From: Anomaloglossus baeobatrachus
Lineage: Eukaryota; Chordata; Amphibia; Anura; Aromobatidae
Reading direction: 5' to 3'
Assembly (NCBI RefSeq): GCF_048569485.1
Contig: NW_027442240.1
Coordinates: forward strand, 62,001 to 126,000
Length of the DNA: 64,000 nucleotides
Shown here: one piece after another, positions 9,383-20,689 of the stretch
Numbering within the stretch: the first letter of the stretch is position 1
Layout of the letters: each line of letters begins with the position of its first letter
The notes under the pieces: generated by a model
The model's database searches: none
What the model was told of the DNA's origin: nothing
What the model saw: only the letters and a program-made list of their open reading frames with translations
Program-made: the position numbers and the translations under genes

Positions 9383-12300
9383 ATGGCTCTCAGAGGACTT
9401 TTCTTCCCCTGGGTCAGCCAGGGGACGGGAAAGGCACGCGTATTTTTGAGAGTGCTTCATGCAAAGCATCTTTTTCTTTTTCAAAAGGGAGCTCAACCGA
9501 TGCCAGTCAAGTGGGGTGTGTGTGGCCCAGTGAGTGGAAACGAGGGAGACTGTGGTTGGAGTCCCCTCGCTGTGTCTCTAAAAGAACCAAGATGAACAAG
9601 TCATGGCTCTCAGAGGACTTTTCTTCCCCTGGGTCAGCCAGGGGACGGGAAAGGCACGCGTATTTTTGAGAGTGCTTCATGCAAAGCATCTTTTTCTTTT
9701 TCAAAAGGGAGCTCAACCGATGCCAGTCAAGTGGGGTGTGTGTGGCCCAGTGAGTGGAAACGAGGGAGACTGTGGTTGGAGTCCCCTCGCTGTGTCTCTA
9801 AAAGAACCAAGATGAACAAGTCATGGCTCTCAGAGGACTTTTCTTCCCCTGGGTCAGCCAGGGGACGGGAAAGGCACGCGTATTTTTGAGAGTGCTTCAT
9901 GCAAAGCATCTTTTTCTTTTTCAAAAGGGAGCTCAACCGATGCCAGTCAAGTGGGGTGTGTGTGGCCCAGTGAGTGGAAACGAGGGAGACTGTGGTTGGA
10001 GTCCCCTCGCTGTGTCTCTAAAAGAACCAAGATGAACAAGTCATGGCTCTCAGAGGACTTTTCTTCCCCTGGGTCAGCCAGGGGACGGGAAAGGCACGCG
10101 TATTTTTGAGAGTGCTTCATGCAAAGCATCTTTTTCTTTTTCAAAAGGGAGCTCAACCGATGCCAGTCAAGTGGGGTGTGTGTGGCCCAGTGAGTGGCAA
10201 CGAGGGAGACTGTGGTTGGAGTCCCCTCGCTGTGTCTCTAAAAGAACCAAGATGAACAAGTCATGGCTCTCAGAGGACTTTTCTTCCCCTGGGTCAGCCA
10301 GGGGACGGGAAAGGCACGCGTATTTTTGAGAGTGCTTCATGCAAAGCATCTTTTTCTTTTTCAAAAGGGAGCTCAACCGATGCCAGTCAAGTGGGGTGTG
10401 TGTGGCCCAGTGAGTGGAAACGAGGGAGACTGTGGTTGGAGTCCCCTCGCTGTGTCTCTAAAAGAACCAAGATGAACAAGTCATGGCTCTCAGAGGACTT
10501 TTCTTCCCCTGGGTCAGCCAGGGGACGGGAAAGGCACGCGTATTTTTGAGAGTGCTTCATGCAAAGCATCTTTTTCTTTTTCAAAAGGGAGCTCAACCGA
10601 TGCCAGTCAAGTGGGGTGTGTGTGGCCCAGTGAGTGGCAACGAGGGAGACTGTGGTTGAAGTCCCCTCGCTGTGTCTCTAAAAGAACCAAGATGAACAAG
10701 TCATGGCTCTCAGAGGACTTTTCTTCCCCTGGGTCAGCCAGGGGACGGGAAAGGCACGCGTATTTTTGAGAGTGCTTCATGCAAAGCATCTTTTTCTTTT
10801 TCAAAAGGGAGCTCAACCGATGCCAGTCAAGTGGGGTGTGTGTGGCCCAGTGAGTGGCAACGAGGGAGACTGTGGTTGGAGTCCCCTCGCTGTGTCTCTA
10901 AAAGAACCAAGATGAACAAGTCATGGCTCTCAGAGGACTTTTCTTCCCCTGGGTCAGCCAGGGGACGGGAAAGGCACGCGTATTTTTGAGAGTGCTTCAT
11001 GCAAAGCATCTTTTTCTTTTTCAAAAGGGAGCTCAACCGATGCCAGTCAAGTGGGGTGTGTGTGGCCCAGTGAGTGGCAACGAGGGAGACTGTGGTTGGA
11101 GTCCCCTCGCTGTGTCTCTAAAAGAACCAAGATGAACAAGTCATGGCTCTCAGAGGACTTTTCTTCCCCTGGGTCAGCCAGGGGACGGGAAAGGCACGCG
11201 TATTTTTGAGAGTGCTTCATGCAAAGCATCTTTTTCTTTTTCAAAAGGGAGCTCAACCGATGCCAGTCAAGTGGGGTGTGTGTGGCCCAGTGAGTGGCAA
11301 CGAGGGAGACTGTGGTTGGAGTCCCCTCGCTGTGTCTCTAAAAGAACCAAGATGAACAAGTCATGGCTCTCAGAGGACTTTTCTTCCCCTGGGTCAGCCA
11401 GGGGACGGGAAAGGCACGCGTATTTTTGAGAGTGCTTCATGCAAAGCATCTTTTTCTTTTTCAAAAGGGAGCTCAACCGATGCCAGTCAAGTGGGGTGTG
11501 TGTGGCCCAGTGAGTGGCAACGAGGGAGACTGTGGTTGGAGTCCCCTCGCTGTGTCTCTAAAAGAACCAAGATGAACAAGTCATGGCTCTCAGAGGACTT
11601 TTCTTCCCCTGGGTCAGCCAGGGGACGGGAAAGGCACGCGTATTTTTGAGAGTGCTTCATGCAAAGCATCTTTTTCTTTTTCAAAAGGGAGCTCAACCGA
11701 TGCCAGTCAAGTGGGGTGTGTGTGGCCCAGTGAGTGGCAACGAGGGAGACTGTGGTTGGAGTCCCCTCGCTGTGTCTCTAAAAGAACCAAGATGAACAAG
11801 TCATGGCTCTCAGAGGACTTTTCTTCCCCTGGGTCAGCCAGGGGACGGGAAAGGCACGCGTATTTTTGAGAGTGCTTCATGCAAAGCATCTTTTTCTTTT
11901 TCAAAAGGGAGCTCAACCGATGCCAGTCAAGTGGGGTGTGTGTGGCCCAGTGAGTGGCAACGAGGGAGACTGTGGTTGGAGTCCCCTCGCTGTGTCTCTA
12001 AAAGAACCAAGATGAACAAGTCATGGCTCTCAGAGGACTTTTCTTCCCCTGGGTCAGCCAGGGGACGGGAAAGGCACCCGTATTTTTGAGAGTGCTTCAT
12101 GCAAAGCATCTTTTTCTTTTTCAAAAGGGAGCTCAACCGATGCCAGTCAAGTGGGGTGTGTGTGGCCCAGTGAGTGGAAACGAGGGAGACTGTGGTTGGA
12201 GTCCCCTCGCTGTGTCTCTAAAAGAACCAAGATGAACAAGTCATGGCTCTCAGAGGACTTTTCTTCCCCTGGGTCAGCCAGGGGACGGGAAAGGCACGCG

Positions 12301-13315
12301 TATTTTTGAGAGTGCTTCATGCAAAGCATCTTTTTCTTTTTCAAAAGGGAGCTCAACCGATGCCAGTCAAGTGGGGTGTGTGTGGCCCAGTGAGTGGAAA
12401 CGAGGGAGACTGTGCTTGGAGTCCCCTCGCTGTGTCTCTAAAAGAACCAAGATGAACAAGTCATGGCTCTCAGAGGACTTTTCTTCCCCTGGGTCAGCCA
12501 GGGGACGGGAAAGGCACGCGTATTTTTGAGAGTGCTTCATGCAAAGCATCTTTTTCTTTTTCAAAAGGGAGCTCAACCGATGCCAGTCAAGTGGGGTGTG
12601 TGTGGCCCAGTGAGTGGCAACGAGGGAGACTGTGGTTGGAGTCCCCTCGCTGTGTCTCTAAAAGAACCAAGATGAACAAGTCATGGCTCTCAGAGGACTT
12701 TTCTTCCCCTGGGTCAGCCAGGGGACGGGAAAGGCACGCGTATTTTTGAGAGTGCTTCATGCAAAGCATCTTTTTCTTTTTCAAAAGGGAGCTCAACCGA
12801 TGCCAGTCAAGTGGGGTGTGTGTGGCCCAGTGAGTGGCAACGAGGGAGACTGTGGTTGGAGTCCCCTCGCTGTGTCTCTAAAAGAACCAAGATGAACAAG
12901 TCATGGCTCTCAGAGGACTTTTCTTTCCCTGGGTCAGCCAGGGGACGGGAAAGGCACGCGTATTTTTGAGAGTGCTTCATGCAAAGCATCTTTTTCTTTT
13001 TCAAAAGGGAGCTCAACCGATGCCAGTCAAGTGGGGTGTGTGTGGCCCAGTGAGTGGCAACGAGGGAGACTGTGGTTGGAGTCCCCTCGCTGTGTCTCTA
13101 AAAGAACCAAGATGAACAAGTCATGGCTCTCAGAGGACTTTTCTTCCCCTGGGTCAGCCAGGGGACGGGAAAGGCACGCGTATTTTTGAGAGTGCTTCAT
13201 GCAAAGCATCTTTTTCTTTTTCAAAAGGGAGCTCAACCGATGCCAGTCAAGTGGGGTGTGTGTGGCCCAGTGAGTGGCAACGAGGGAGACTGTGGTTGGA
13301 GTCCCCTCGCTGTGT
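9383..13315 (+). repeat. 220-bp tandem array, about 18 units, derived from the hAT transposase 3' end
   Basis: Units start at 9383, 9603, 9823 and so on to 13123; the last is cut at 13315. Units are nearly identical. The commonest variant is GGAAACG versus GGCAACG, and private changes occur in units near 10660, 12077, 12414 and 12925. Each unit ends AAGATGAACAAGTC, matching the KMNKS codons of the transposase, and continues with sequence homologous to its last codons and 3' UTR at 16497-16733. Because 220 is not a multiple of 3, each unit resets the frame, so the 70-residue open frames seen in every unit are by-products. Confidence 0.97.
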
Positions 13316-13403
13316 TATACATGCTTTTAGAAGGGCATGACATGGCTTGGAGGTTGACTTTCATAAAATGCAAACTGTTGGCTACCAAAATGCTGCCTTT
13401 CCA
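13316..13403 (+). other. Rearranged transposase scrap at array exit
   Basis: About 90 bp linking the array to the transposase. Bases near 13350-13402 resemble an internal transposase segment (the KLLATEMLPF region found in order near 14340-14375), here out of order. This indicates a local rearrangement at the end of the array. Confidence 0.6.
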
Positions 13404-16400
13404 ACAACTGTGGTTATAGGCAATGAGGAACATACTGATGAAGATGAGACGCAGATACCCGATTAGGATGACAACTTAAATATTCGGTCAGGGCAAGAAG
13501 AGGCTCGGTCTGAGGGGGAGGGTAGTGCAAACACAACAATTGATGATGAAGTTCTAGATCCCACCTACTGTCAACCCCCAGTCAGGCACTCGAGGAGGTC
13601 AACAGAGGCGGTGGAGGAGGATGCAACCGACGACGAAATTACCTTGCGCCTTCCTGGACAGAGTCGGAGCACTGGTAGCACGTCTACAACTGCATCCTCA
13701 GCCACCACTCTGCCTATGAGCATTATTCGGGGTGCATCAACAGGTCGCATGGCCTCTAAGCCTTGCCTAGCCTGTTCCTTTTTTGACATAGAAAAAGATC
13801 GCCCAAATCATGTGATATGTAAAATTTGTCATGATTCTCTTAGTAGAGGTCAAAACCTCAGCAGTTTGACAACTTCTTCCATGAATCGTCACATGAATAA
13901 ATATCATAGGTCCCGGTGGGAAGCTCACTGTGCTGCAATGCGGCCTAGCGGAGCGAACCATCCACCGCCCGCCCCTTCCAGTGCATCCGCGCGCTCTTCA
14001 TCTTCTAGGACTGTGGGGACAGCTGTCACACCTGTTTTTCCACGCAAAACTTCCACCACTGTAACCGCAACAGGCAGTTTGCTTGGTAGGTCGTCAGTTG
14101 GTTTGGAAGGGGAAACAAGTGAGTGTGTACAGCTCTCTCAGACATCGATAGCACCTACGTTGGATGAAGGCAACATCATGTCTCCGCCTGCACTTTCCTC
14201 ACAAACCTGCATTTTTCCAGGGACACCCTACTCAACACCGTCTACACACAGCAGCCAGATCTCTGTCCCTCAGATGTGGTCAAATAAAAGGCCACTTCCT
14301 CCGACCCATGACAAAGCTAAGAGGTTGACTCTATCCCTCTGTAAGCTGTTGGCTACCGAAATGCTGCCTTTCCGCCTAGTGGACACACAGGATTTTAGAG
14401 ACCTTATGTCTGTCGCTGTGCCCCAGTACCAGATGCCTAGTCGCCACTACTTCTCTAAGAAAGGTGTGCCCGCGCTACACCAGCATGTCGCACACAACAT
14501 CACCGCTTCCTTGAGAAACTCTGTGTGTGAACGGGTGCATTTCACCACCGATACTTGGACCAGTAAGCATGGACAGGGACGTTACATGTCGCTGACTGGG
14601 CACTCGGTAACTATGTTGATAGATGGTGAAGGGTCTGCTGCACAAGTCTTGCCGTCCCCACGACTTGTGTGTCAATCCTCTGTCTGTCCAAGTTCCGCCA
14701 CTGCTTCTGCATCCTCCACCTCATCTGGGTCCTCCACCTCCGCCCCAAGCCTGCCTGGTCAGGCCACCAGCGTTCTCACTGCGCAGAAGGAATCACGCAC
14801 CCCTCATTACTATGCTGGCAGCAGAGCGCAACGGCATCAGGCGGTCTTTAGCTTGACATGTCTTGGGAATAAGAGTCACACAGCTGAGGAGTTGTGGTCA
14901 GCTCTGCGGTCCGAGTTTAATAAATGGTTGTCTCCACTCAACCTGCAGCCTGGTAAGGCCGTGTGCGACAATGCTGCAAACCTGGGTGCGGCCCTTCGCC
15001 TGGGCAAGGTGACACACGTGCCTTGTATGGCTCACGTGTTGAACCTTGTTGTCCAGCAATTTTTAACACACTATCCCGGCCTAGATGGCCTTCTGACCAG
15101 GCCACGTAAACTGTCTGCAGTGCTCACTTCCGCCGTTCAACCGCCGCAGCTGAGCGACTTGCATCGCTCCAGAAGTCTTTCGGCCTGCCGGTTCATCGCC
15201 TGAAATGCGATGTGGCGACACGCTGGAATTCATCTCTCCACATGTTACAGCGACTGTGGCAGCACCGGCGAGCCCTGGTGCAATACGTCATGATGGGCCA
15301 ACGAGATGCAGAAGTGGGGCAGATCACCCTGATGGAGTGATCTCAGATCAAGGACCTATGCACCGTTCTGCACAGTTTCGACATGGCGACGAATATGTTT
15401 AGCGCTGACAATGCCATTATCAGCATGACGATTACAGTCATTTACATGCTGGAGCACACGCTAAACACTATTCGGAGTCAGGGGGTGGGACAACAGGAAG
15501 GGGAGGAACTACAGGAGGATTCATATGCGCAAGACACAACAACATCACCAAGGTCCAGACGTTCATCATCACCAACGCGGCAGGCATGGGACCATGGGGG
15601 ACAGGGATCAACAAGGGCGCATGGTAGCAGGCGAGATGTTGAGGAAGGTGCAGGAGGACATGAAGATATGGAGGACGAACTGTCCATGGACATGGAAGAC
15701 TCAGCGGATGAGGGAGACCTTGGTCAAAATTCAGTTGAAAGAGGTTGGGGGGAGATGTCAGAGGAAGAAAGAACGGTTAGCACCTCTATGCCACAAACAC
15801 AGCGTGGACTTGGTCCGCATGGCTGCGCAAGACACATGAGTGCCTTCTTGTTGCACTACCTCCAACATGACCCTCGGATTGTCAAAATTAGAAGTGATGA
15901 TGACTACTGGCTTGCCACACTATTAGATCCCCGGGACAAGTCCAAATTTTGTGACATAATTCCACCCATAGAAAGGGACGCACGTATGCTGGAGTATCAG
16001 CATAAGCTGTTACTCGATCTTAGCTCGGCTTTTACACCAAACAACCGTGCAGGTGAAGGGAGTGATTCTCCCAGTTGTAACTTGACAAACATGGGACGGC
16101 ATCGTCATCTTCAACAGTCTACCCGTACCAGTAGGACCGTATCTGGTGCTGGTAACAGCAATTTTATGGAATATTTTCATAATTTTTTTAGACCCTCCTT
16201 TGCAAGGCCACCAGAGACAACAAGTCTGACACATAGTCAACGGATGGAGAGGATGATACAGGAGTATCTCGAAATGAACATCGATGCAATGACTTTGCAA
16301 ATGGAGCCTTGCTCCTTTTGGGCTTCAAATCTAGAAAAATTGACAGAGCTCTCCAGTTACGCCTTGGAGATTTTGTCGTGTGCAGCTGCCAGCGTTGTCT

Positions 16401-16555
16401 CTGAACGTGTCTTCTTCAGTGCTGCTGGGTGTGTGCTGACAGATAAGCGCACGCGTCTGTCCAGTGACAATGTGGACACACTGACGTTCATCAAAATGAA
16501 CAAGTCATGGATCCAGAAGGAATTTACTACCCCTGTGTCATCCTGGGGAGAGTAA
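13404..16555 (+). pseudogene. hAT transposase gene, N-terminally truncated and inactivated (hAT-1)
   Basis: It has a BED-type zinc finger (C-x2-C ICKIC..., then HMNKYH, about 13800-13910), a catalytic-core start with TDTWTSK (near 14549), a second core block CDNAANLGAAL with PCMAHVLNLVV (near 14966-15045), and a C-terminal hATC dimerisation block with VSERVFFSAA and FIKMNKSW (about 16390-16510). Compared with the copy at 56942-60535, it lacks the first roughly 230 residues. It has a TAG at 13464 (tryptophan codon in the other copy), a small insertion near 15113-15120 that shifts frame, a 10-bp deletion near 15290, and a TGA at 15339. It cannot make active transposase. Natural stop near 16553. 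Confidence 0.92.
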
Positions 16556-16733
16556 ATGCTTGTGGATTTGGAATGTGCTTGATGCAAATCAAAACATCCT
16601 GTTTGCAACTAGGGCACAAGTGCTGCCACTGATGGGGTGTCTGTGTGCCCAATGTTGGGAAAAAAGGTAGACTCCGCTTGGAGTAACCCTTGCTTGATGT
16701 GTTTTTTAAAAATGATACAAGATGAACAGATCT
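16556..16733 (+). other. hAT transposase 3' UTR, single-copy homologue of the 220-bp unit
   Basis: This sequence follows the transposase stop and aligns loosely with the interior of the 220-bp unit (GGGGTGT...GTG-CCCA, GGAGTAACCC versus GGAGTCCCC). It ends AAGATGAACA at about 16719. The same motif occurs as AAAATGAACA in the coding end at about 16496. The roughly 222-bp distance between the two equals the array period. Confidence 0.8.
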
Positions 16734-16744
16734 GAAGGCAAGAT

Positions 16745-17490
16745 GAAGGCAACATCATGTCTCCGCCTGCACTTTTCTCACAAACCTGCATTTTTCCAGG
16801 GACACCCTACTCAACACCGTCTACAGACAGCAGCCAGATCTCTTTCCCTCAGATGTGGTCAAATAAAAGGCCACTTACTGCGACCCATGACAAAGCTAAG
16901 TGGTTGACTCTATCCCTCTGTAAGCTGTTGGCTACCGAAATGCTGCCTTTACGCGTAGTGGACACACAGGATTTTACAGACCTTATGTCTGTCGCTGTGC
17001 CCCAGTACCACATGCCCAATCACCACTGCTTCTCCAAGAAAAGCATGCCCGCGCTACACCAGCATGTCGCACACAACATCACCACTTCCTTGAGAAAATC
17101 TGTGTGTGACAGGGTGCATTTCAACACAGATACTTGGACCAGTAAGCATAGACAGGGTCATTACATGTCACTGACTGGGCACTGGCAAACTATGGTGAGA
17201 GATGGAGAAGGGTCTGCTGTACAAGTCTTGCCGTCCCCACGAGTTGTTTCAATCCTTGTTCTGTATGTAGAAGTTAATACACTGCTTCTGCCTCTTCAAC
17301 CTCGTGTGGGTCCTCTACCTTGGCGCAAACCCTGTGTGGTCAGGCCACCCTTCCTTGCAACTGCGCACAAGGACTACCACACACCTCCTTACTATGCTGG
17401 CAGCAGAGCTCAATGCCATCAGGCGGTCAAAGCTTTACTTTGAAATGTATGGGAAATGTGAGTCACACCGCTATTACAGAGAATAGTAGT
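16745..17490 (+). pseudogene. Second, decayed hAT transposase copy (N-terminal half of core)
   Basis: Encodes MSPPALFSQTCIFPGTPYST, SLCKLLATEMLPLRVVDTQ and VHFNTDTWTSKH, the same blocks as 14177-14840 but more diverged. It starts abruptly after the 3' UTR of the first transposase, so the element contains a partial tandem duplication of its gene. It is interrupted at about 17490 by unrelated sequence. Confidence 0.85.
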
Positions 17491-17830
17491 CAGGCAGGGT
17501 CAAAACATTAATTGAGGAACAGGAACAGAATGGGACGGCCAGGAAAGAATCAGAAAACAAGCAGAGTTGAAATGCGTATCGGCCAACAAGGTACATAAAC
17601 AGCAAGCAGGAAAAGTAGTCAGGTAACAAGCACACAAAATCATAAAACTGAACTGGGGGTAAAATTAACCAGAGGTTCATAGCTATGTCTGGCAGTGGTC
17701 TGCAGACAGGATGGGCATAAAAAAGGGTGTGGTGTCTTCCCATTGGTTGTAGCTGAATGATGGTATTTCATCTGTGAGATACCCACCAGCTACATTCAGC
17801 CAGAGATTCTGCATCTGTCAAGGTAATGCA
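17491..17830. mobile_element. Unclassified insertion in the second transposase
   Basis: About 340 bp without transposase similarity interrupts the decayed copy. It has no long open frame and I did not identify clear terminal repeats. It may be a small non-autonomous element; the family is unknown. Confidence 0.4.
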
Positions 17831-19060
17831 GCCCAGTGGGTGAGCATAACCTGCGTCCACCTGCGCCGCTGGCATCGACTACTCTCACATCATCAGCACT
17901 ATTCATGAAAGGAACACGTTGTCACCTGGCAACCGGAGTACAAATTGACGGAGCGGACTACGTTGGTGACTTAACAGCCGTGTGCGGCAATGATGCAAAC
18001 CTGGCTGCGGGCCATCCTCAGGGCAATGTGACACACGTGCCTTTTAGGGCTCACGTGTTGAACCGAATTCGCCAGCAATTTTTAAAACACCATCACGGCC
18101 TACATGGCCTTGTGCAGTGGGCACGCTCGCTATGTGCTCACTTCCATCGTGCGCACACAGCAGCTCAACAACTTTCATCACTCCGGAAGTCTTAGGGTCT
18201 GGCAGTTAAACGCCGTAAATGCGATGTTTCGACACGCAGGAATTGGAATCTGCACATGTTGCAGCGTGTGTGGCAGCACCGCAGAGCCCTGCTGAAATAC
18301 GGTAAGACATATAGCCTGGGATAACTTGATCCAGAGGTGGTGCAGATCACGCTGCTGGAGTGGTGTCAGATCAAGGACCTATGCACCCTGCTACACAGTT
18401 TTGAAATGTCGACGAAGATGTTTAGCACTGGCAATGTCATTCTCAGCGTGACAATTCTGGTCATCTACATGATGGAGCACACTGTAATTATTATTCTGAG
18501 TCAGGTGTTGGGACAAGAGGAAGGGGAGGAAGTACAGGAGGAGTCATATGCGGAAGGGATAACAAGATCTACGAGGTCCAGATGGTCAGCGGCACCTATG
18601 CGGCATTCATGGTGAGGGAGAGGGATTAACAAGGGCGCATAGTATCAGCAAAAAGTGTTGATGAAAGTGCAGGAGCCCATGAAGAAATGGAGGACGAACT
18701 GGCGATGGGCATGGAAGACTCAGCAGATGAGTGAGAGCTTGCTCACATTTCGGTTGTGCGAGGTTGTGGGTAGAGGGCAGAGGAAGGATGCACGATTCTC
18801 ACCTCTCTGCCACCAACACACCAAGGACTTGGTCCTCCTGGATGCACAAGACACATGAGCGCCTTCTTGCTGCACTACCTACATGACCCTCGGATTGTAT
18901 GAATTTGAACTAATCCTGAATACTGGGTTGCCACACTGTTAGATCCCCGGTACAAGACAAAATTTGGCGAACTAATTCCTGCCATAGAAATAGACGCACG
19001 TATACAGGAGTATCTGCAGAATGTGGTACGCAATCTTAGATCTACTTGTCCACTAAACAC
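17831..19060 (+). pseudogene. Second hAT transposase copy, continued
   Basis: Blocks in several frames match the transposase: VTHVPFRAHVLN (near 18029), TILVIYMMEHT (near 18451), EEVQEESYAEG (near 18526) and IEIDARIQEYLQN (near 18986). There are many frame changes and stops, so this copy is older or less constrained than 13404-16555. Confidence 0.8.
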
Positions 19061-19330
19061 CAGTGCTGCACAGAGTGAATCTCAACGCTTTGTCATGGAT
19101 AGGAGGAAATGGTCTTTTACTTGTCCACATCGGAGGGACCGAGGGATGGCTGCTGTGCTGAGATGGCGTTGAGTACGGTGTCCCTGCACAGTTGCACTTT
19201 TGGTCATATCCCAAAATGAGTTGAAAAAGGACAGATGCTGTTGGAAAGGGGAACAGGTGTGTTGGAAAGGGGAAAAAAGTTTTGGTCCGTGGATTTGGTG
19301 GTTAAGCAACTGTAACATTTGCTGAAGAAA
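19061..19330. pseudogene. Scrambled hAT transposase fragments
   Basis: The minus strand at 19085-19185 matches the block with GTPYSTPS and MW-KRP (compare 14220-14330). The plus strand at 19210-19300 resembles the lysine/glycine-rich start of the transposase (compare 60535-60450). These are small inverted and out-of-order pieces. Confidence 0.6.
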
Positions 19331-20689
19331 CAACATCTGTTACAGTGGGACTGGCAGATTTGGATAAAGTGGTATATAATCTGTGACCGCTATATAACGA
19401 AAATTAATAAGAAAAGAAAGAGAAAGGTATATATCCCCATCACCAGTCAGTGTCCACCGTGCTCCCAGTTGGAAAAGGAGAGGTTGGCAACTTGAAGGTT
19501 TGGTGGAGGATACAGAGCTGTGTGGCTATGAAACTAATAGTAGCCTGAACCGAGTTAGACGCCATTCGATCTGGAGACTGTGAGCCCTGTTAGCGTCACA
19601 GGGTCCACATGCCCACCCAGCCCAGGAACTCCCTGTTAACAACACAGGGGCCATTGAGTACGCTGACCGTGTGCGTAGGGGCCACACCTGTGGACAGCAG
19701 GCGCATCAGCAGCAGCAGGCCTGTTAATGCCACTGGGCTGCACAAGCAGGACTGTTAGGACAGGAGCTGGTCTTAACCGTTCTGCGTTACCAACTGTGGT
19801 GGTGGCCTGCATCCACCACCCGATCCCTGCCTACCTCTGGCCTAAAGCCGCAATGGGTTCAACACATGGAGGTGTGCTCTTTCGGAGCATAATAGAAGAC
19901 TGCGCACCTCCTGGTTGGCTCCAGCCCCTTTTATAACCTGGGTCCGCCCCAAACCAGGGTGAACCACAATGCACCTCCTGGAGACAAAAGTAGAGTGACA
20001 CGTCATGAGTGGCATAACTAGCGTCCTATTTGGAAACGCAACTTCAATGATGACCTCATGGCTGCCATGACCCAAACACCTCACCAGTCATCGTCTGAGC
20101 ATCAATAATGCGGTGACAAGTCATAGGTGTGGGCCTCTGCAAGCCATTTGGGAGGACACCTGATGCCCTGTGGTCTATATGGGACCCCCACATCAGGGCC
20201 AGGGCCAAAGAGTTCATTACCGGACCTAGTCTCTGATGCAGGAAGTGCCTGAGCATGCTCAGTAGCATGAAATACAGTCTCTGAAAAAAGACTATCAGCT
20301 TTAGCATGGTGTCTATGCCCAAAACAGGACTTAGACCCGGCACGGAATGCAAGCACCTGTGCAAAGAGGCTTTTCACACTTAGTGTGGGAGCATGCGCTG
20401 TATCCCGAAATGAAAACTTAGCGTCAGGAATGGCACAGTCAGGCTGAGCATACTCACTAGGCGAAACACTGTAATTATGCTGCAGCTGGGGTACATCGGC
20501 ACACGCATGCGCACTAGCTGCCTCTCCACACTTAGACGTGGAGGGGAAATTTGTCTTGGAGATGCTGTCTATGAAAAGAAGGAAAAGCTAAAGGAAGCCT
20601 GACTTTCTATCCCTCCGAATTATGAAATGCAGCAATGAATTCCATGAGTTTGCTATAACATTAGCGTAGCAAAATGTGCATGAGGGTGT
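19331..20689. other. Unclassified internal sequence of the hAT composite
   Basis: About 1.36 kb with no recognisable domain. 19559-20160 is GC-rich and has an internal echo (CAGGGTCCACATGCC, then CTGTTAACAACACAGGG). It could be a nested element, but I see no clear ends. The short open frames do not resemble known proteins. Confidence 0.4.

Noticed and set aside
9383-13315. Regular 69-70 residue open frames on both strands in every 220-bp unit, looking like a repeated small-protein family
   Set aside because: The period is not a multiple of 3, the frames reset in each unit, and the sequence derives from a transposase 3' end and UTR. They are by-products of the repeat.
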